Part shown: positions 8,307 through 17,419 of the stretch, piece by piece | Layout: every line of letters begins with the position of its first letter | Numbering within the stretch: the stretch's first letter is position 1 | From: Flavobacterium lipolyticum | GTDB taxonomy: Bacteria; Bacteroidota; Bacteroidia; Flavobacteriales; Flavobacteriaceae | NCBI RefSeq assembly: GCF_020905335.1 | Contig: NZ_JAJJMN010000002.1 | Coordinates: 806,001 to 870,000, forward strand | Reading direction: 5' to 3' | Length of the DNA stretch: 64,000 bases | The notes under the pieces: generated by a model | What the model was told of the DNA's origin: nothing | What the model saw: the letters and a program-made list of their open reading frames with translations, nothing else | Database searches by the model: none | Position numbers and translations under genes: made by a program

Positions 8307-10097
8307 ATGCCTAGATATCAAGAAAACGATTTACCTAAAGCTAAATTAGACTCTAATTCACTTCAAAAAGCACTACGAATTTTTAAATACGGTAAAAATC
8401 ACAAATGGAAATTCTTTCTGGGATTGATTTTTCTCTTATTAACCAGCGCCACTGCCCTTGCCTTTCCCAAATTAATGGGTATGCTCGTGGATTGCGTTAC
8501 CAATAAAAATCTCAACAGAGCCAACGAAATTGCGGTTGGACTTATGGTCATCCTTACACTGCAAGCTATTTTCTCTTTTTTCAGAATTTCGCTTTTTGTA
8601 AATTTTACTGAAAATTCACTTTCAAACATTCGTTTTGCTTTGTATGAAAACTTAGTAAAACTACCCATGTCATTTTATTCTCAAAAACGTGTTGGAGAAC
8701 TAAACAGCCGAATCAGTGCTGATATTTCACAACTACAGGATACTTTCACTACGACCATCGCTGAATTTTTACGTCAGTTGATCCTAATTATTGGTGGATT
8801 TGTTATCCTAGGTAACATCAGTCCAAAGTTAACTTTAATGATGTTGGCTATTGTACCTGTGGTCGCTGTAGCGGCAGTTGTTTTTGGAAGATTCATTCGC
8901 AAGTACGGAAAGAAAACGCAGGATAAAGTAGCCGAAAGCCAGGTAATTGTTGAAGAAACGCTGCAAGGAATAAGCAATGTAAAAGCTTTTGCCAACGAAT
9001 GGTACGAAATTCAGCGTTATAAAAATAAAATCAAAGAAATTGTAAAAATCGCTATAAAAGGCGGTCAATACAGAGGTTACTTCGCTTCTTTTATCATTCT
9101 TTGTCTTTTTGGCTGTGTCGTTGCTGTGGTTTGGTACGGAATCACCTTAACCATTAAAGGTGAAGTGGAAGGCGTAGGAGATTTGATTTCTTTTGTACTT
9201 TACACCACATTTATTGGTGCTTCTTTTGGCGGAATTGCCGAAATGTATGCGCAGATTCAAAAAGCAGTTGGCGCAACGGAACGTGTTTTTGAATTACTGG
9301 AAGAAACTCCGGAGGATATCAATGCCAAAACCAGAACTACCCCAATTGAAAAAATCAAAGGAAATCTTTCCTTCAAAAATGTTGCTTTCAGTTATCCTTC
9401 CAGAAAAGAAGTTGAGGTACTAAAAGAGGTGAATTTCACTGCCGAATTTGGTCAGAAAATTGCGATTGTAGGCCCTAGCGGTGCCGGAAAATCAACCATC
9501 TCTTCGCTCCTTTTACGCTTTTACGACAGAACATCTGGTGACATTACTGTTGATGGAAAAAGCATCTATGACTACGATTTAGAAGAGCTTCGCGGAAACA
9601 TGAGTATCGTTCCTCAGGATGTCATACTGTTTGGCGGAACCATTAGAGAAAACATTGCTTACGGAAAGCCGGATGCTACCAATGAAGAAATTATCGCCGC
9701 GGCAAAACAAGCCAATGCTTTTAATTTTGTAGAAGGTTTCCCTGAAAAATTTGAAACCCTGGTAGGAGAACGTGGCGTAAAATTATCAGGTGGACAGCGT
9801 CAGCGCATTGCAATCGCAAGAGCATTACTTAAAAACCCAAGTATTTTAATATTAGATGAAGCAACATCATCTTTAGATAGTGAGAGTGAAAAACTGGTTC
9901 AGGAAGCATTGGAAGTTTTAATGGAAGGAAGAACAAGCATCATCATCGCACACCGACTTTCGACTATTAGAAACGCCGATAAAATTTTGGTTTTAGATCA
10001 TGGAAAAATTACCGAAGAAGGTACACATCAGGAATTGATCAATCTGGAGAATGGAACTTATAAAAACTTAAGCAACCTTCAATTCAGCAACTCCTAA
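8307..10097 (+). CDS. ABC exporter, fused permease and ATPase (MsbA-like)
   Basis: A 596-residue half-transporter expected to work as a homodimer in the inner membrane. The N-terminal ~320 residues hold the six-helix type IV exporter domain, with the first helix at FFLGLIFLLLTSATALAF. The C-terminal ATPase has Walker A GPSGAGKST near residue 389, signature LSGGQRQRIA near 492, Walker B ILILDEATSS near 513 and a switch His in IAHRLST. Family members flip lipids or lipid A or export drugs; substrate is not determinable. A porin gene follows after 40 bp, probably co-transcribed. Confidence 0.92.
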   Translation: MPRYQENDLPKAKLDSNSLQKALRIFKYGKNHKWKFFLGLIFLLLTSATALAFPKLMGMLVDCVTNKNLNRANEIAVGLMVILTLQAIFSFFRISLFVNFTENSLSNIRFALYENLVKLPMSFYSQKRVGELNSRISADISQLQDTFTTTIAEFLRQLILIIGGFVILGNISPKLTLMMLAIVPVVAVAAVVFGRFIRKYGKKTQDKVAESQVIVEETLQGISNVKAFANEWYEIQRYKNKIKEIVKIAIKGGQYRGYFASFIILCLFGCVVAVVWYGITLTIKGEVEGVGDLISFVLYTTFIGASFGGIAEMYAQIQKAVGATERVFELLEETPEDINAKTRTTPIEKIKGNLSFKNVAFSYPSRKEVEVLKEVNFTAEFGQKIAIVGPSGAGKSTISSLLLRFYDRTSGDITVDGKSIYDYDLEELRGNMSIVPQDVILFGGTIRENIAYGKPDATNEEIIAAAKQANAFNFVEGFPEKFETLVGERGVKLSGGQRQRIAIARALLKNPSILILDEATSSLDSESEKLVQEALEVLMEGRTSIIIAHRLSTIRNADKILVLDHGKITEEGTHQELINLENGTYKNLSNLQFSNS

Positions 10098-10137
10098 TTA
10101 GAATGTAAGCAGTATTAACTAACCTTAAACCAAAGAA

Positions 10138-11445
10138 ATGCCACATTTAAGAATCGCTTTAATTTTATTATTTATTGTTGCAAATACGATCAATGTTCTT
10201 GCTCAGGAAAAACCTTTTAATGTGGTTAATATTTCCAAAGACGGATCACAATACATCAAATTTGGAATGAACCTTCAGGTTTGGGGAAGATATTCCGAAT
10301 TGAACGAAGGAAGTAAAATTGGCACAAATGAAGTTAGTGATACCTACGATATCGTCATCAGACGTTTGCGTTTGCAGGCAATGGGAATGCTGACGGAGAA
10401 TATTTTCTTTCATCTTCAACTGGGACAGAACAATATTAATTTCACACAAAACAATGGACCTTCAAATGCACCGCTTTCAGTTATGGATGCTTTAGGAGAA
10501 TATCATTTTAGTAAAAAACTTCATATTGGCGGTGGATTAACAGCCTGGGGAGCCGGAACAACTCGTTATTCAGCGAATAGTTCTTCCTCACATCTTACTC
10601 TGGATACGCCCATGTACCAGCAGTTTACTAATATTTCATCGACATTCGGAAACCGAAATCTAAGTATTTACGCTAAAGGTGATCTGGGCAAATTTAATTA
10701 TCGTGCCGCTATTACCAATCCATACCGAAGTACAACTGACAATCTGGGCATTAATTCTTCGGTAAGCACACAAACACCAAAAGCACAATATGCAGGAATC
10801 TTAACTTATTCTTTCTTCGATAAAGAATCTCTTGAAGATGCCTACCACAAAGGAACGTATTTAGGAACAAAGAAAATCTTTAATATCGCACTAGGCTATA
10901 TGACTCAAGCCAAAGCCATGTGGCGCTTAACTCCTGATGCGGCTATCGCATACGACGATATGAGAATACTGGGTTTTGATGTTTTTTACGACAGTCCAAT
11001 TAACAGTAAAGGTGCTGCTATAACTGCTTACGCGGCTTTTAACAATAATAATTACGGAAAAAATTACATCCAGTCTGTTAACACACCCAATCCCGCTATA
11101 GGCGATAATTCTCTGATAAACGGTTCAGGTGCCGGATTTATCGGTGTAGGAACCGGAAATATTTATTACGCTCAGTTAGGATATCTTTTTGGAAAATCAG
11201 ATAACGAATCCAAAAAAGGTCGTTTCCAGCCGTATGCTGCCACACAAATTGCAGACTTGGAAGCATTAGACAGTCCAATGGCTATGTATGAGTTAGGTGT
11301 AAATTATTACACTACCGGTACTTTGGGACCAAAATTCAGTTTAAACTATCAAAACAGAGCGGTTTACGACAAAAACCTTACAGGTGCTTACAAACAAAGT
11401 GACCGATTAGGAATGGTCGTTTTACAATGCCAGGTTTCATTTTAA
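10138..11445 (+). CDS. outer-membrane porin-like beta-barrel protein
   Basis: A 435-residue protein with a signal peptide (..NTINVLAQ, cleavage near residue 22). The remainder alternates polar and aromatic residues as in a transmembrane barrel and ends in a C-terminal Phe (..VVLQCQVSF), typical of outer-membrane proteins recognised by the BAM complex. Features such as FGMNLQVWGRY and the conserved RRLRLQ strand resemble the phosphate-selective OprO/OprP-like porins. It lies 40 bp after the ABC exporter and may share its transcript. The solute is unknown. Confidence 0.8.
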   Translation: MPHLRIALILLFIVANTINVLAQEKPFNVVNISKDGSQYIKFGMNLQVWGRYSELNEGSKIGTNEVSDTYDIVIRRLRLQAMGMLTENIFFHLQLGQNNINFTQNNGPSNAPLSVMDALGEYHFSKKLHIGGGLTAWGAGTTRYSANSSSSHLTLDTPMYQQFTNISSTFGNRNLSIYAKGDLGKFNYRAAITNPYRSTTDNLGINSSVSTQTPKAQYAGILTYSFFDKESLEDAYHKGTYLGTKKIFNIALGYMTQAKAMWRLTPDAAIAYDDMRILGFDVFYDSPINSKGAAITAYAAFNNNNYGKNYIQSVNTPNPAIGDNSLINGSGAGFIGVGTGNIYYAQLGYLFGKSDNESKKGRFQPYAATQIADLEALDSPMAMYELGVNYYTTGTLGPKFSLNYQNRAVYDKNLTGAYKQSDRLGMVVLQCQVSF

Positions 11446-11512
11446 TTCAATACCCAAATCTGACCGGATTTAAAAACCGTCGGATTTAATAGATAAATAA
11501 GACAAAATCAAT

Positions 11513-11559
11513 AAAAAATCCCAAATTCCAATTGTTGCGATTGGGATTTGGGATTTTTT
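11513..11559. terminator. bidirectional terminator between porin and proline dehydrogenase genes
   Basis: Near-perfect hairpin (AATCCCAAATTCCAAT with ATTGGGATTTGGGATT, 7-base loop) flanked by A6 and T6, so it works on both strands for the two convergent genes. Confidence 0.85.
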
Positions 11560-11583
11560 ATTGTATTGGAATTTTACTTTAAT

Positions 11584-12753
11584 TTATTTTCCTTTTCTTC
11601 TTTTACGTTCCGCTTTAATCATAGACAATTCGCGGCTGGTTTGACCTGCAACTGAAGTATTCTCTTCTGCACGACGAATCAGGTAAGGCATAACATCTTT
11701 GACTGGTCCGAATGGTAAATATTTCGCAACATTATAGCCGTTCTCTGCTAAATTGTAACTGATATTATCACTCATTCCGTACAATTGTCCAAACCAGATT
11801 TTAGTATCGTTTTTCGCAATTCCTTTTTCCTGCATGATCTCCATCAGTTTATAAGAACTCAATTCATTGTGAGTTCCTGCAAAAATGGACATGCTTTCCA
11901 AATGCTCTGCCATATAACGTATAGCAGCATCATAATTAATATCTGTAGCTTCTTTAGAAACGCAAATTGGGGAAACGTAATTTTTCTCTTCCGCACGTTT
12001 GTTTTCTTTCTCCATATAAGCACCACGAACGATCTTCATTCCTATAAAGAAACCTTCGCTCTTAGCCACTTCATGCAGTTTTTTCAAATAATCCAAACGA
12101 TCCCAACGGTACATTTGCAAAGTATTGAAAACAATCGCTTTTTCTTTATTGTATTTACGCATCATGTCGGTAACCAAATCATCGGCCGCATCCTGCATCC
12201 AGCTTTCTTCTCCGTCAATTAGCAAAGCCACATCTTTTCTGTGAGCTTCAGCACAAACATGATCAAAACGGGCTACTACTCTATCCCACTCTGCTTGTTC
12301 TGCTGGAGAAAGCGTTTGTTTCTCTCCTAATTTTTCATATAATTCGAAACGTCCAAAACCGGTTGGCTTAAATACTGCAAACGGAATCGCCAGACGTTCT
12401 TTTGCAAATTCAATGGTTTTTAGTGTCATTTCTAAAGCAGCATCAAACTGCTCTTCTTCTTCTTTTCCTTCAACTGAATAATCCAACACTGATGAAACAC
12501 CTTTAGTAAACATTTTGTCTACCACTGTAATACAATCGTCTTCGTTTACACCACCACAAAAATGGTCAAAAACGGTTGCACGAATCAATCCCTCTACCGG
12601 AAGATGCGCTTTAATAGCAAAATTAGTAACAGCGGTTCCTATCCTCACCAAAGGCTGGCTGTCGATCATTTTAAAAAGAAAATAAGCTCTGTCAAGTTCC
12701 GTATCACTTTTTAGCGAAAATGCAACCTGAGTGTTATCAAATATTTTTTCCAT
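11584..12753 (-). CDS. proline dehydrogenase
   Basis: A 389-residue FAD-dependent (beta-alpha)8 enzyme that oxidises proline to pyrroline-5-carboxylate. Seen: a C-terminal Arg-rich segment YLIRRAEENTSV matching the substrate-binding YxRRxxEN motif, and RGAYMEKE (family RGAY/LxxE strand). This is the monofunctional form, without the PutA dehydrogenase half. The frame opens 42 codons earlier, but I chose MEKIFDNT at 12753 because a full promoter lies just upstream (12772-12803) and the extension is not protein-like. Confidence 0.93.
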   Translation of the reverse strand: MEKIFDNTQVAFSLKSDTELDRAYFLFKMIDSQPLVRIGTAVTNFAIKAHLPVEGLIRATVFDHFCGGVNEDDCITVVDKMFTKGVSSVLDYSVEGKEEEEQFDAALEMTLKTIEFAKERLAIPFAVFKPTGFGRFELYEKLGEKQTLSPAEQAEWDRVVARFDHVCAEAHRKDVALLIDGEESWMQDAADDLVTDMMRKYNKEKAIVFNTLQMYRWDRLDYLKKLHEVAKSEGFFIGMKIVRGAYMEKENKRAEEKNYVSPICVSKEATDINYDAAIRYMAEHLESMSIFAGTHNELSSYKLMEIMQEKGIAKNDTKIWFGQLYGMSDNISYNLAENGYNVAKYLPFGPVKDVMPYLIRRAEENTSVAGQTSRELSMIKAERKRRKGK

Positions 12754-12771
12754 TAAGGTCAGTTTTTTATG

Positions 12772-12803
12772 CAAATATAGATAGAGTTTTGAATATTTGT
12801 CAA
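12772..12803 (-). promoter_or_regulatory. promoter of the proline dehydrogenase gene
   Basis: Minus strand: TTG, 21 bases, TATATTTG, ending 19 bases before the ATG at 12753. It fixes the translation start downstream of the longer reading frame. Confidence 0.7.
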
Positions 12804-13025
12804 TAATCACTACCCAATTTTTCAATATCATTAACAACATTGTTATATTTTTACAGCTTGCAACACAAGAGTTTGCCACATAACAATCTTTTTGAAAGAA
12901 AATTACAGATAAACACCTTGAAACCTTATATAGAATGATTCGTTTTAATACAAATTAGAACAAAACTTTGAATATTATTTAGTTAAAAATGCCTTATTTT
13001 GCGGTTTCAATTCAACGACAGAGAT

Positions 13026-14093
13026 ATGCAATCTATTCAGGCCAATAATTATCTGGTGCATTTTAACCAAAATGCATACGAAGCTTTAAACCATCACTTA
13101 AAAGAAAGTAAATATTCAAACGTGTTTATTATAGTTGATAATCAAACCAATGAGCATTGTTTACCGAAGTTTTTACCTTTATTGGAAACTGATCTGACCA
13201 TTGAGATCATTGAATTTGAAGCAGGAGAAATCAATAAAAATATTGAAACCTGTATTGAAGTATGGAAAGTCCTGACAGAACTTGGTGCCGACAGAAAATC
13301 ACTTGTTATTAATCTTGGTGGTGGTGTTGTAACTGATTTAGGAGGCTTTGTTGCTTCGACTTTTAAGCGCGGAGTAGATTTTATCAATATCCCTACTACC
13401 TTATTATCTATGGTTGATGCTTCTGTTGGAGGAAAAACCGGAGTAGATTTAGGAAATTTAAAAAACCAAATTGGTGTAATTAACGTACCTCAAATGGTAT
13501 TAATTGACACACAATATCTTGAAACGCTACCGCAAAACGAAATGCGTTCCGGTCTTGCCGAAATGCTAAAACACGGGTTGATTTACGATTCCGCCTACTG
13601 GAAGCGGTTTTTAGATTTAAATTCAATTGATTACGCTGATTTTGACGAATTGATTTACCGTTCTGTAGAGATAAAAAATGACATTGTTGTTCAGGATCCA
13701 ACCGAAAAGAACATTCGTAAAGCCCTTAATTTTGGACACACCTTAGGGCATGCCATAGAAGGTTACTTTTTAGAAAGTGAAACAAAAACGACACTATTAC
13801 ACGGTGAAGCCATTGCGATTGGAATGATATTGGAAAGTTATATTTCACTGCACAAAAACTTAATTTCAGCAGCAGAATATGCCGAAATTAAAACCGCAAT
13901 TAAGAGTATTTACGAAGACGTAAAAATCGAAGAAAACGACATCGATCCGATCCTCGAATTGCTGATTCACGACAAAAAAAATGAGTACGGATTAATTCAA
14001 TTTGCCTTAATCGAAGGAATCGGAAAAATAAAAATTAACCAATCGGTTGAAAATAAATTGATTCTAGACGCGTTTCAGGATTATAAATCTTAA
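13026..14093 (+). CDS. aroB: 3-dehydroquinate synthase
   Basis: A 355-residue enzyme that converts DAHP to 3-dehydroquinate, the second step of the shikimate pathway; it needs NAD and a divalent metal. Seen: NLGGGVVTDLGGFVA (nucleotide binding), IPTTLLSMVDASVGGKTG, and metal ligands in RSGLAEMLKHG and NFGHTLGHAIE, plus a later LLHGEAIAIGM. The ATG at 13026 is used rather than a TTG nine codons earlier, which would overlap the likely -7 region. It is divergent from the proline dehydrogenase gene. Confidence 0.96.
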   Translation: MQSIQANNYLVHFNQNAYEALNHHLKESKYSNVFIIVDNQTNEHCLPKFLPLLETDLTIEIIEFEAGEINKNIETCIEVWKVLTELGADRKSLVINLGGGVVTDLGGFVASTFKRGVDFINIPTTLLSMVDASVGGKTGVDLGNLKNQIGVINVPQMVLIDTQYLETLPQNEMRSGLAEMLKHGLIYDSAYWKRFLDLNSIDYADFDELIYRSVEIKNDIVVQDPTEKNIRKALNFGHTLGHAIEGYFLESETKTTLLHGEAIAIGMILESYISLHKNLISAAEYAEIKTAIKSIYEDVKIEENDIDPILELLIHDKKNEYGLIQFALIEGIGKIKINQSVENKLILDAFQDYKS

Positions 14094-14113
14094 ACTTTTT
14101 TTAATAAAAAAGC

Positions 14114-14146
14114 TTTGCTTTAGGTATATATTATTTTTTACATTTG
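14114..14146 (+). promoter_or_regulatory. promoter upstream of the arginine decarboxylase operon
   Basis: TTTG (14114-14117), then 21 bases, then TACATTTG (14139-14146). Transcription should start near 14152, giving a leader of about 240 nt before the decarboxylase ATG at 14392. Confidence 0.6.
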
Positions 14147-14151
14147 CCACG

Positions 14152-14331
14152 ATGAAAACGAACAGTAAACAAAGACATTTTAACTCTTACAGAAACCGCC
14201 TCAACAGTTCTTTACTAAGAATGTTGAACCGTTTTTATAATAGTAAAAGTCCATTTTGTTTTGATGTCTTTTTGTGCTCGAAAGCAGAACACGAAAAGCT
14301 GGAAATTATATTTGCTAATATTAGGGTTTGA
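14152..14331 (+). CDS. possible 59-residue leader ORF before arginine decarboxylase
   Basis: ATG five bases after a consensus -7 element, 59 codons, then TGA 60 bp before the decarboxylase gene. The predicted peptide is basic at the N-terminus (MKTNSKQRHFNSYRNRLN) with no signal or recognised domain. If translated it would be essentially leaderless. It may be a true small protein, a regulatory leader peptide (it contains several Arg codons), or chance within an untranslated leader. Confidence 0.3.
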   Translation: MKTNSKQRHFNSYRNRLNSSLLRMLNRFYNSKSPFCFDVFLCSKAEHEKLEIIFANIRV

Positions 14332-14391
14332 ATTTTAGATTGAATTTTCGTCATCTAAATTAAATATCACATCCTAAATATTAAAAAATAA

Positions 14392-15795
14392 ATGAATACA
14401 AAATATTCTGACCTTATCAATCAAACTTACTATTTCCCTCAGGAAGAATTCAAATTAAACAAAGACAATCTACAATTTCACAACATCGATTTGATGAAAT
14501 TGGTAGAGCAATACGGAACTCCTTTAAAGTTTACTTATCTACCTCAGATCTCAGAGAACATTAATAAGGCAAAAGCCTGGTTCAGAAAATCAATGGAGAA
14601 AAATAAGTACGATGCCAAGTACTACTACTGTTATTGCACAAAAAGCTCTCATTTTGAATACATTATGAATGAAGCTTTCAAGAATAACATTCATATTGAA
14701 ACCTCTTCGGCTTTTGACGTAAATATTGTTGAGAATTTATTAGAAAATGGTAAAATCAACAAAAGTACTTATGTAATCTGTAATGGATTTAAAAGAGACG
14801 AATACATTAGTAATATTGCGAGATTGATCAATAACGGGCATAAAAACACAATTCCGATTATTGACAACTACGAAGAGTTAGATTTACTTCAGGCTGAAAT
14901 CAAAGGAAAATTCAAAATTGGAATTCGTATTGCTGCCGAAGAAGAGCCTAAATTTGAGTTCTATACTTCAAGATTAGGAATTGGATACAAAAACATCGTT
15001 TCGTTCTATAAAAAACAAATTCAGGAGAATGACAAACTGGAGTTAAAAATGCTTCACTTTTTCATCAATACCGGAATAAACGATACCTCCTATTATTGGA
15101 ATGAGTTGGTAAAATGTATCAAAGTATACATTGCCCTTAAAAAGGAATGCCCTACCCTAGACGGATTAAACATTGGAGGTGGTTTCCCGATTAAAAACTC
15201 TCTTGCATTCGAATACGATTATCAATATATGATTGATGAAATTATCAATCAGATTAAAATTGCATGTGACGAAGCCGAAGTAGATGTACCCAACATCTTT
15301 ACAGAATTTGGATCATTTACGGTAGGTGAAAGCGGTGGCGCGATCTATCAGATTTTGTATCAAAAACAACAAAATGACAGAGAGAAATGGAACATGATTG
15401 ATTCGTCATTCATTACCACTTTGCCGGATACTTGGGCAATAAACAAACGTTTTATCATGTTGGCGGTAAACCGCTGGAATGATACTTACGAGCGGGTTTT
15501 ATTAGGTGGCCTGACTTGTGATAGTGACGATTATTACAACTCAGAGCAAAATATGAACGCTATTTATTTACCTAAATACAACAAAGAAAAGCCACTATAC
15601 ATTGGTTTCTTTAATACTGGTGCGTATCAGGAAACTATTGGAGGATATGGCGGTTTACACCACTGTCTGATTCCGCAGCCTAAACATATATTAATAGATC
15701 GCGATGAAAATGGCATTTTAGCTACAGAAGTTTTCTCTGAACAACAAACTTCTGACGATGTGTTAAAGATTTTAGGATATACAAAAAAGGTTTAA
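14392..15795 (+). CDS. speA: arginine decarboxylase (alanine-racemase-fold, PLP-dependent)
   Basis: A 467-residue enzyme, shorter than the ~630-residue enterobacterial SpeA, of the short type seen in Bacteroidota. It makes agmatine from arginine, the first step of polyamine synthesis. Seen: the PLP lysine near residue 84 (YCYCTKSSH), the glycine-rich phosphate loop GLNIGGGFP, and a C-terminal substrate segment GLTCDSDDYY with the Cys-Asp pair typical of this decarboxylase fold. It starts a likely operon with the deoxyhypusine-synthase-like gene (107 bp gap). A related amino-acid decarboxylase specificity cannot be excluded. Confidence 0.88.
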   Translation: MNTKYSDLINQTYYFPQEEFKLNKDNLQFHNIDLMKLVEQYGTPLKFTYLPQISENINKAKAWFRKSMEKNKYDAKYYYCYCTKSSHFEYIMNEAFKNNIHIETSSAFDVNIVENLLENGKINKSTYVICNGFKRDEYISNIARLINNGHKNTIPIIDNYEELDLLQAEIKGKFKIGIRIAAEEEPKFEFYTSRLGIGYKNIVSFYKKQIQENDKLELKMLHFFINTGINDTSYYWNELVKCIKVYIALKKECPTLDGLNIGGGFPIKNSLAFEYDYQYMIDEIINQIKIACDEAEVDVPNIFTEFGSFTVGESGGAIYQILYQKQQNDREKWNMIDSSFITTLPDTWAINKRFIMLAVNRWNDTYERVLLGGLTCDSDDYYNSEQNMNAIYLPKYNKEKPLYIGFFNTGAYQETIGGYGGLHHCLIPQPKHILIDRDENGILATEVFSEQQTSDDVLKILGYTKKV

Positions 15796-15902
15796 AAAAA
15801 AATACTGCTAAATAAATGTTAATAAATATAAAATTATTAATTTGCAGTATCAACTAAAAGGTTAAACTTTTAATTCAAAAAAAAATAAAAAAACAAGAAC
15901 AA

Positions 15903-16871
15903 ATGAAAGGACCAATCAGTCAGTTTATTGAAAAACATTATTTACACTTCAACTCTGCCGCTTTAGTAGATGCTGCAAAAGCATACGAACAACAATTGGC
16001 TAATGGAGCTAAAATGATGGTAAGTATGGCTGGCGCTATGAGTACAGCAGAAATTGGTAAAATTTTTGCCGAAATTATTAGACAAGATAAAGTACAAATT
16101 ATTTCTTGTACTGGAGCCAATCTAGAAGAAGACATCATGAATTTAGTAGCACACTCTCACTACGAAAGAGTGCCAAACTATCGTGATTTAACACCGGAAG
16201 ACGAATGGGCTTTATTGGAAAGAGGATTAAACCGTGTTACTGATACTTGTATTCCTGAGCATGAAGCATTCCGTCGTTTGCAAAAACACATCTACAAAAT
16301 CTGGAAAGAGGCTGATGATAAAGGAGAACGTTATTTTCCACATGAATTCATGTATAAAATGCTTTTATCAGGCGTTTTAGAAGAATATTACGAAATTGAT
16401 TTAAAAGACAGCTGGATGTATGCCGCTGCTGAGAAAAATTTACCTATCATAGTTCCGGGATGGGAAGACAGTACAATGGGAAATATCTTTGCTTCCTATG
16501 TAATTAAAGGTGATTTAAAAGCCTCTACCATGAAATCAGGAATTGAATACATGACTTTCCTTGCAGATTGGTATCCAAAAAACAGCGCTAACGGAATTGG
16601 ATTCTTCCAAATTGGTGGTGGTATTGCAGGAGATTTCCCTATTTGCGTAGTGCCAATGTTGTACCAGGATATGGAAATGCACGATGTTCCTTTCTGGAGT
16701 TATTTCTGCCAAATCTCAGATTCAACAACCAGTTATGGTTCGTACTCGGGAGCAGTTCCGAACGAGAAAATTACATGGGGGAAACTTGACATCAAAACCC
16801 CTAAATTTATTATAGAGTCGGATGCTACAATTGTGGCTCCATTAATTTTTGCTTATTTATTAGATCTATAA
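15903..16871 (+). CDS. deoxyhypusine-synthase-like protein (probable polyamine aminobutyltransferase)
   Basis: A 322-residue NAD-dependent enzyme of the deoxyhypusine synthase family. The catalytic Lys of the family lies in NEKITWGKL (near residue 295). The NAD-binding stretches MVSMAGAMSTAEIG and SCTGANLEEDIMN are present. Bacteria lack eIF5A, the eukaryotic substrate, and some bacterial homologues have been reported to make homospermidine from putrescine and spermidine. That fits its place after arginine decarboxylase. It is followed 7 bp later by the acidic protein gene, so these are co-transcribed. Confidence 0.85.
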   Translation: MKGPISQFIEKHYLHFNSAALVDAAKAYEQQLANGAKMMVSMAGAMSTAEIGKIFAEIIRQDKVQIISCTGANLEEDIMNLVAHSHYERVPNYRDLTPEDEWALLERGLNRVTDTCIPEHEAFRRLQKHIYKIWKEADDKGERYFPHEFMYKMLLSGVLEEYYEIDLKDSWMYAAAEKNLPIIVPGWEDSTMGNIFASYVIKGDLKASTMKSGIEYMTFLADWYPKNSANGIGFFQIGGGIAGDFPICVVPMLYQDMEMHDVPFWSYFCQISDSTTSYGSYSGAVPNEKITWGKLDIKTPKFIIESDATIVAPLIFAYLLDL

Positions 16872-16878
16872 GATATAT

Positions 16879-17283
16879 ATGAAAAGAGTTATAGTAGACT
16901 ACGCTAAACTTACCAACGAAATTTTAAACCTTTTGGTAGAAAAATTTCCTGATGGTTATGATGATTCGGATGTAATCCGTTTTAGAAATGCTAAAAACGA
17001 ATTAGTTGAAGCTGTTGAAGTTCGTACTGAAGACACTATTTATTTGGTAAAAATTAGTACTAAACTTGCTGACAGAATCGAAAATTATGATGAAGACGAT
17101 GATATCGACGTAGACGTAGATACAATCGAACCTGTAAAAGGTCTTGATCTTGATGACGATATTGACGACGACGACGATGATGACAATCAGGACAAACCAG
17201 ATGTTGACAATGGAGATGACGACGATGACGACGAAGACAAAGAAGATATTGCTGACGACGAAGATGATGAAGACGAAGATTAA
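16879..17283 (+). CDS. small highly acidic protein with Asp/Glu-rich tail
   Basis: A 134-residue protein. The first ~70 residues look folded (MKRVIVDYAKLTNEILNLL.., including a YLVKIS strand), while the last ~65 are almost entirely Asp and Glu with a few Asn and Lys, giving an extreme negative charge. No signal peptide. It is translationally close to the deoxyhypusine-synthase-like gene (7 bp) and ends in a strong terminator. A role in binding polyamines, cations or a basic partner is tempting given the operon, but is only inference; the N-terminal part matches nothing I recognise. Confidence 0.8.
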   Translation: MKRVIVDYAKLTNEILNLLVEKFPDGYDDSDVIRFRNAKNELVEAVEVRTEDTIYLVKISTKLADRIENYDEDDDIDVDVDTIEPVKGLDLDDDIDDDDDDDNQDKPDVDNGDDDDDDEDKEDIADDEDDEDED

Positions 17284-17305
17284 GCAATCTTTTTCAAGAT
17301 AATTT

Positions 17306-17335
17306 AAAGGAACTCTATTGGAGTTCCTTTTTTTT
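17306..17335 (+). terminator. terminator of the polyamine operon
   Basis: Stem AAAGGAACTC / GAGTTCCTTT, 5-base loop, followed by a T-run to 17336; it begins 23 bases after the acidic-protein stop codon. Confidence 0.9.
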
Positions 17336-17378
17336 ATGACTACATAAGTCCTCTGTTTAAAAAATAAGAAAAATACTA

Positions 17379-17386
17379 TATATTTG
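17379..17386 (+). promoter_or_regulatory. -7 element before recQ
   Basis: TATATTTG, 33 bases before the recQ ATG. A clear -33 TTG at the usual distance is not seen. Confidence 0.5.
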
Positions 17387-17419
17387 CTTTTTTGCTTTTC
17401 TTCCTAATCAATCAACGCC

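Noticed and set aside
12999-13025. A TTG start for aroB nine codons upstream
   Set aside because: It lies in the likely promoter region and the family N-terminus fits the ATG at 13026.
17060-17287. A His/Arg/Leu-rich minus-strand frame opposite the acidic protein
   Set aside because: It is the complement of the GAC/GAT/GAA-rich acidic tail and has no independent support.
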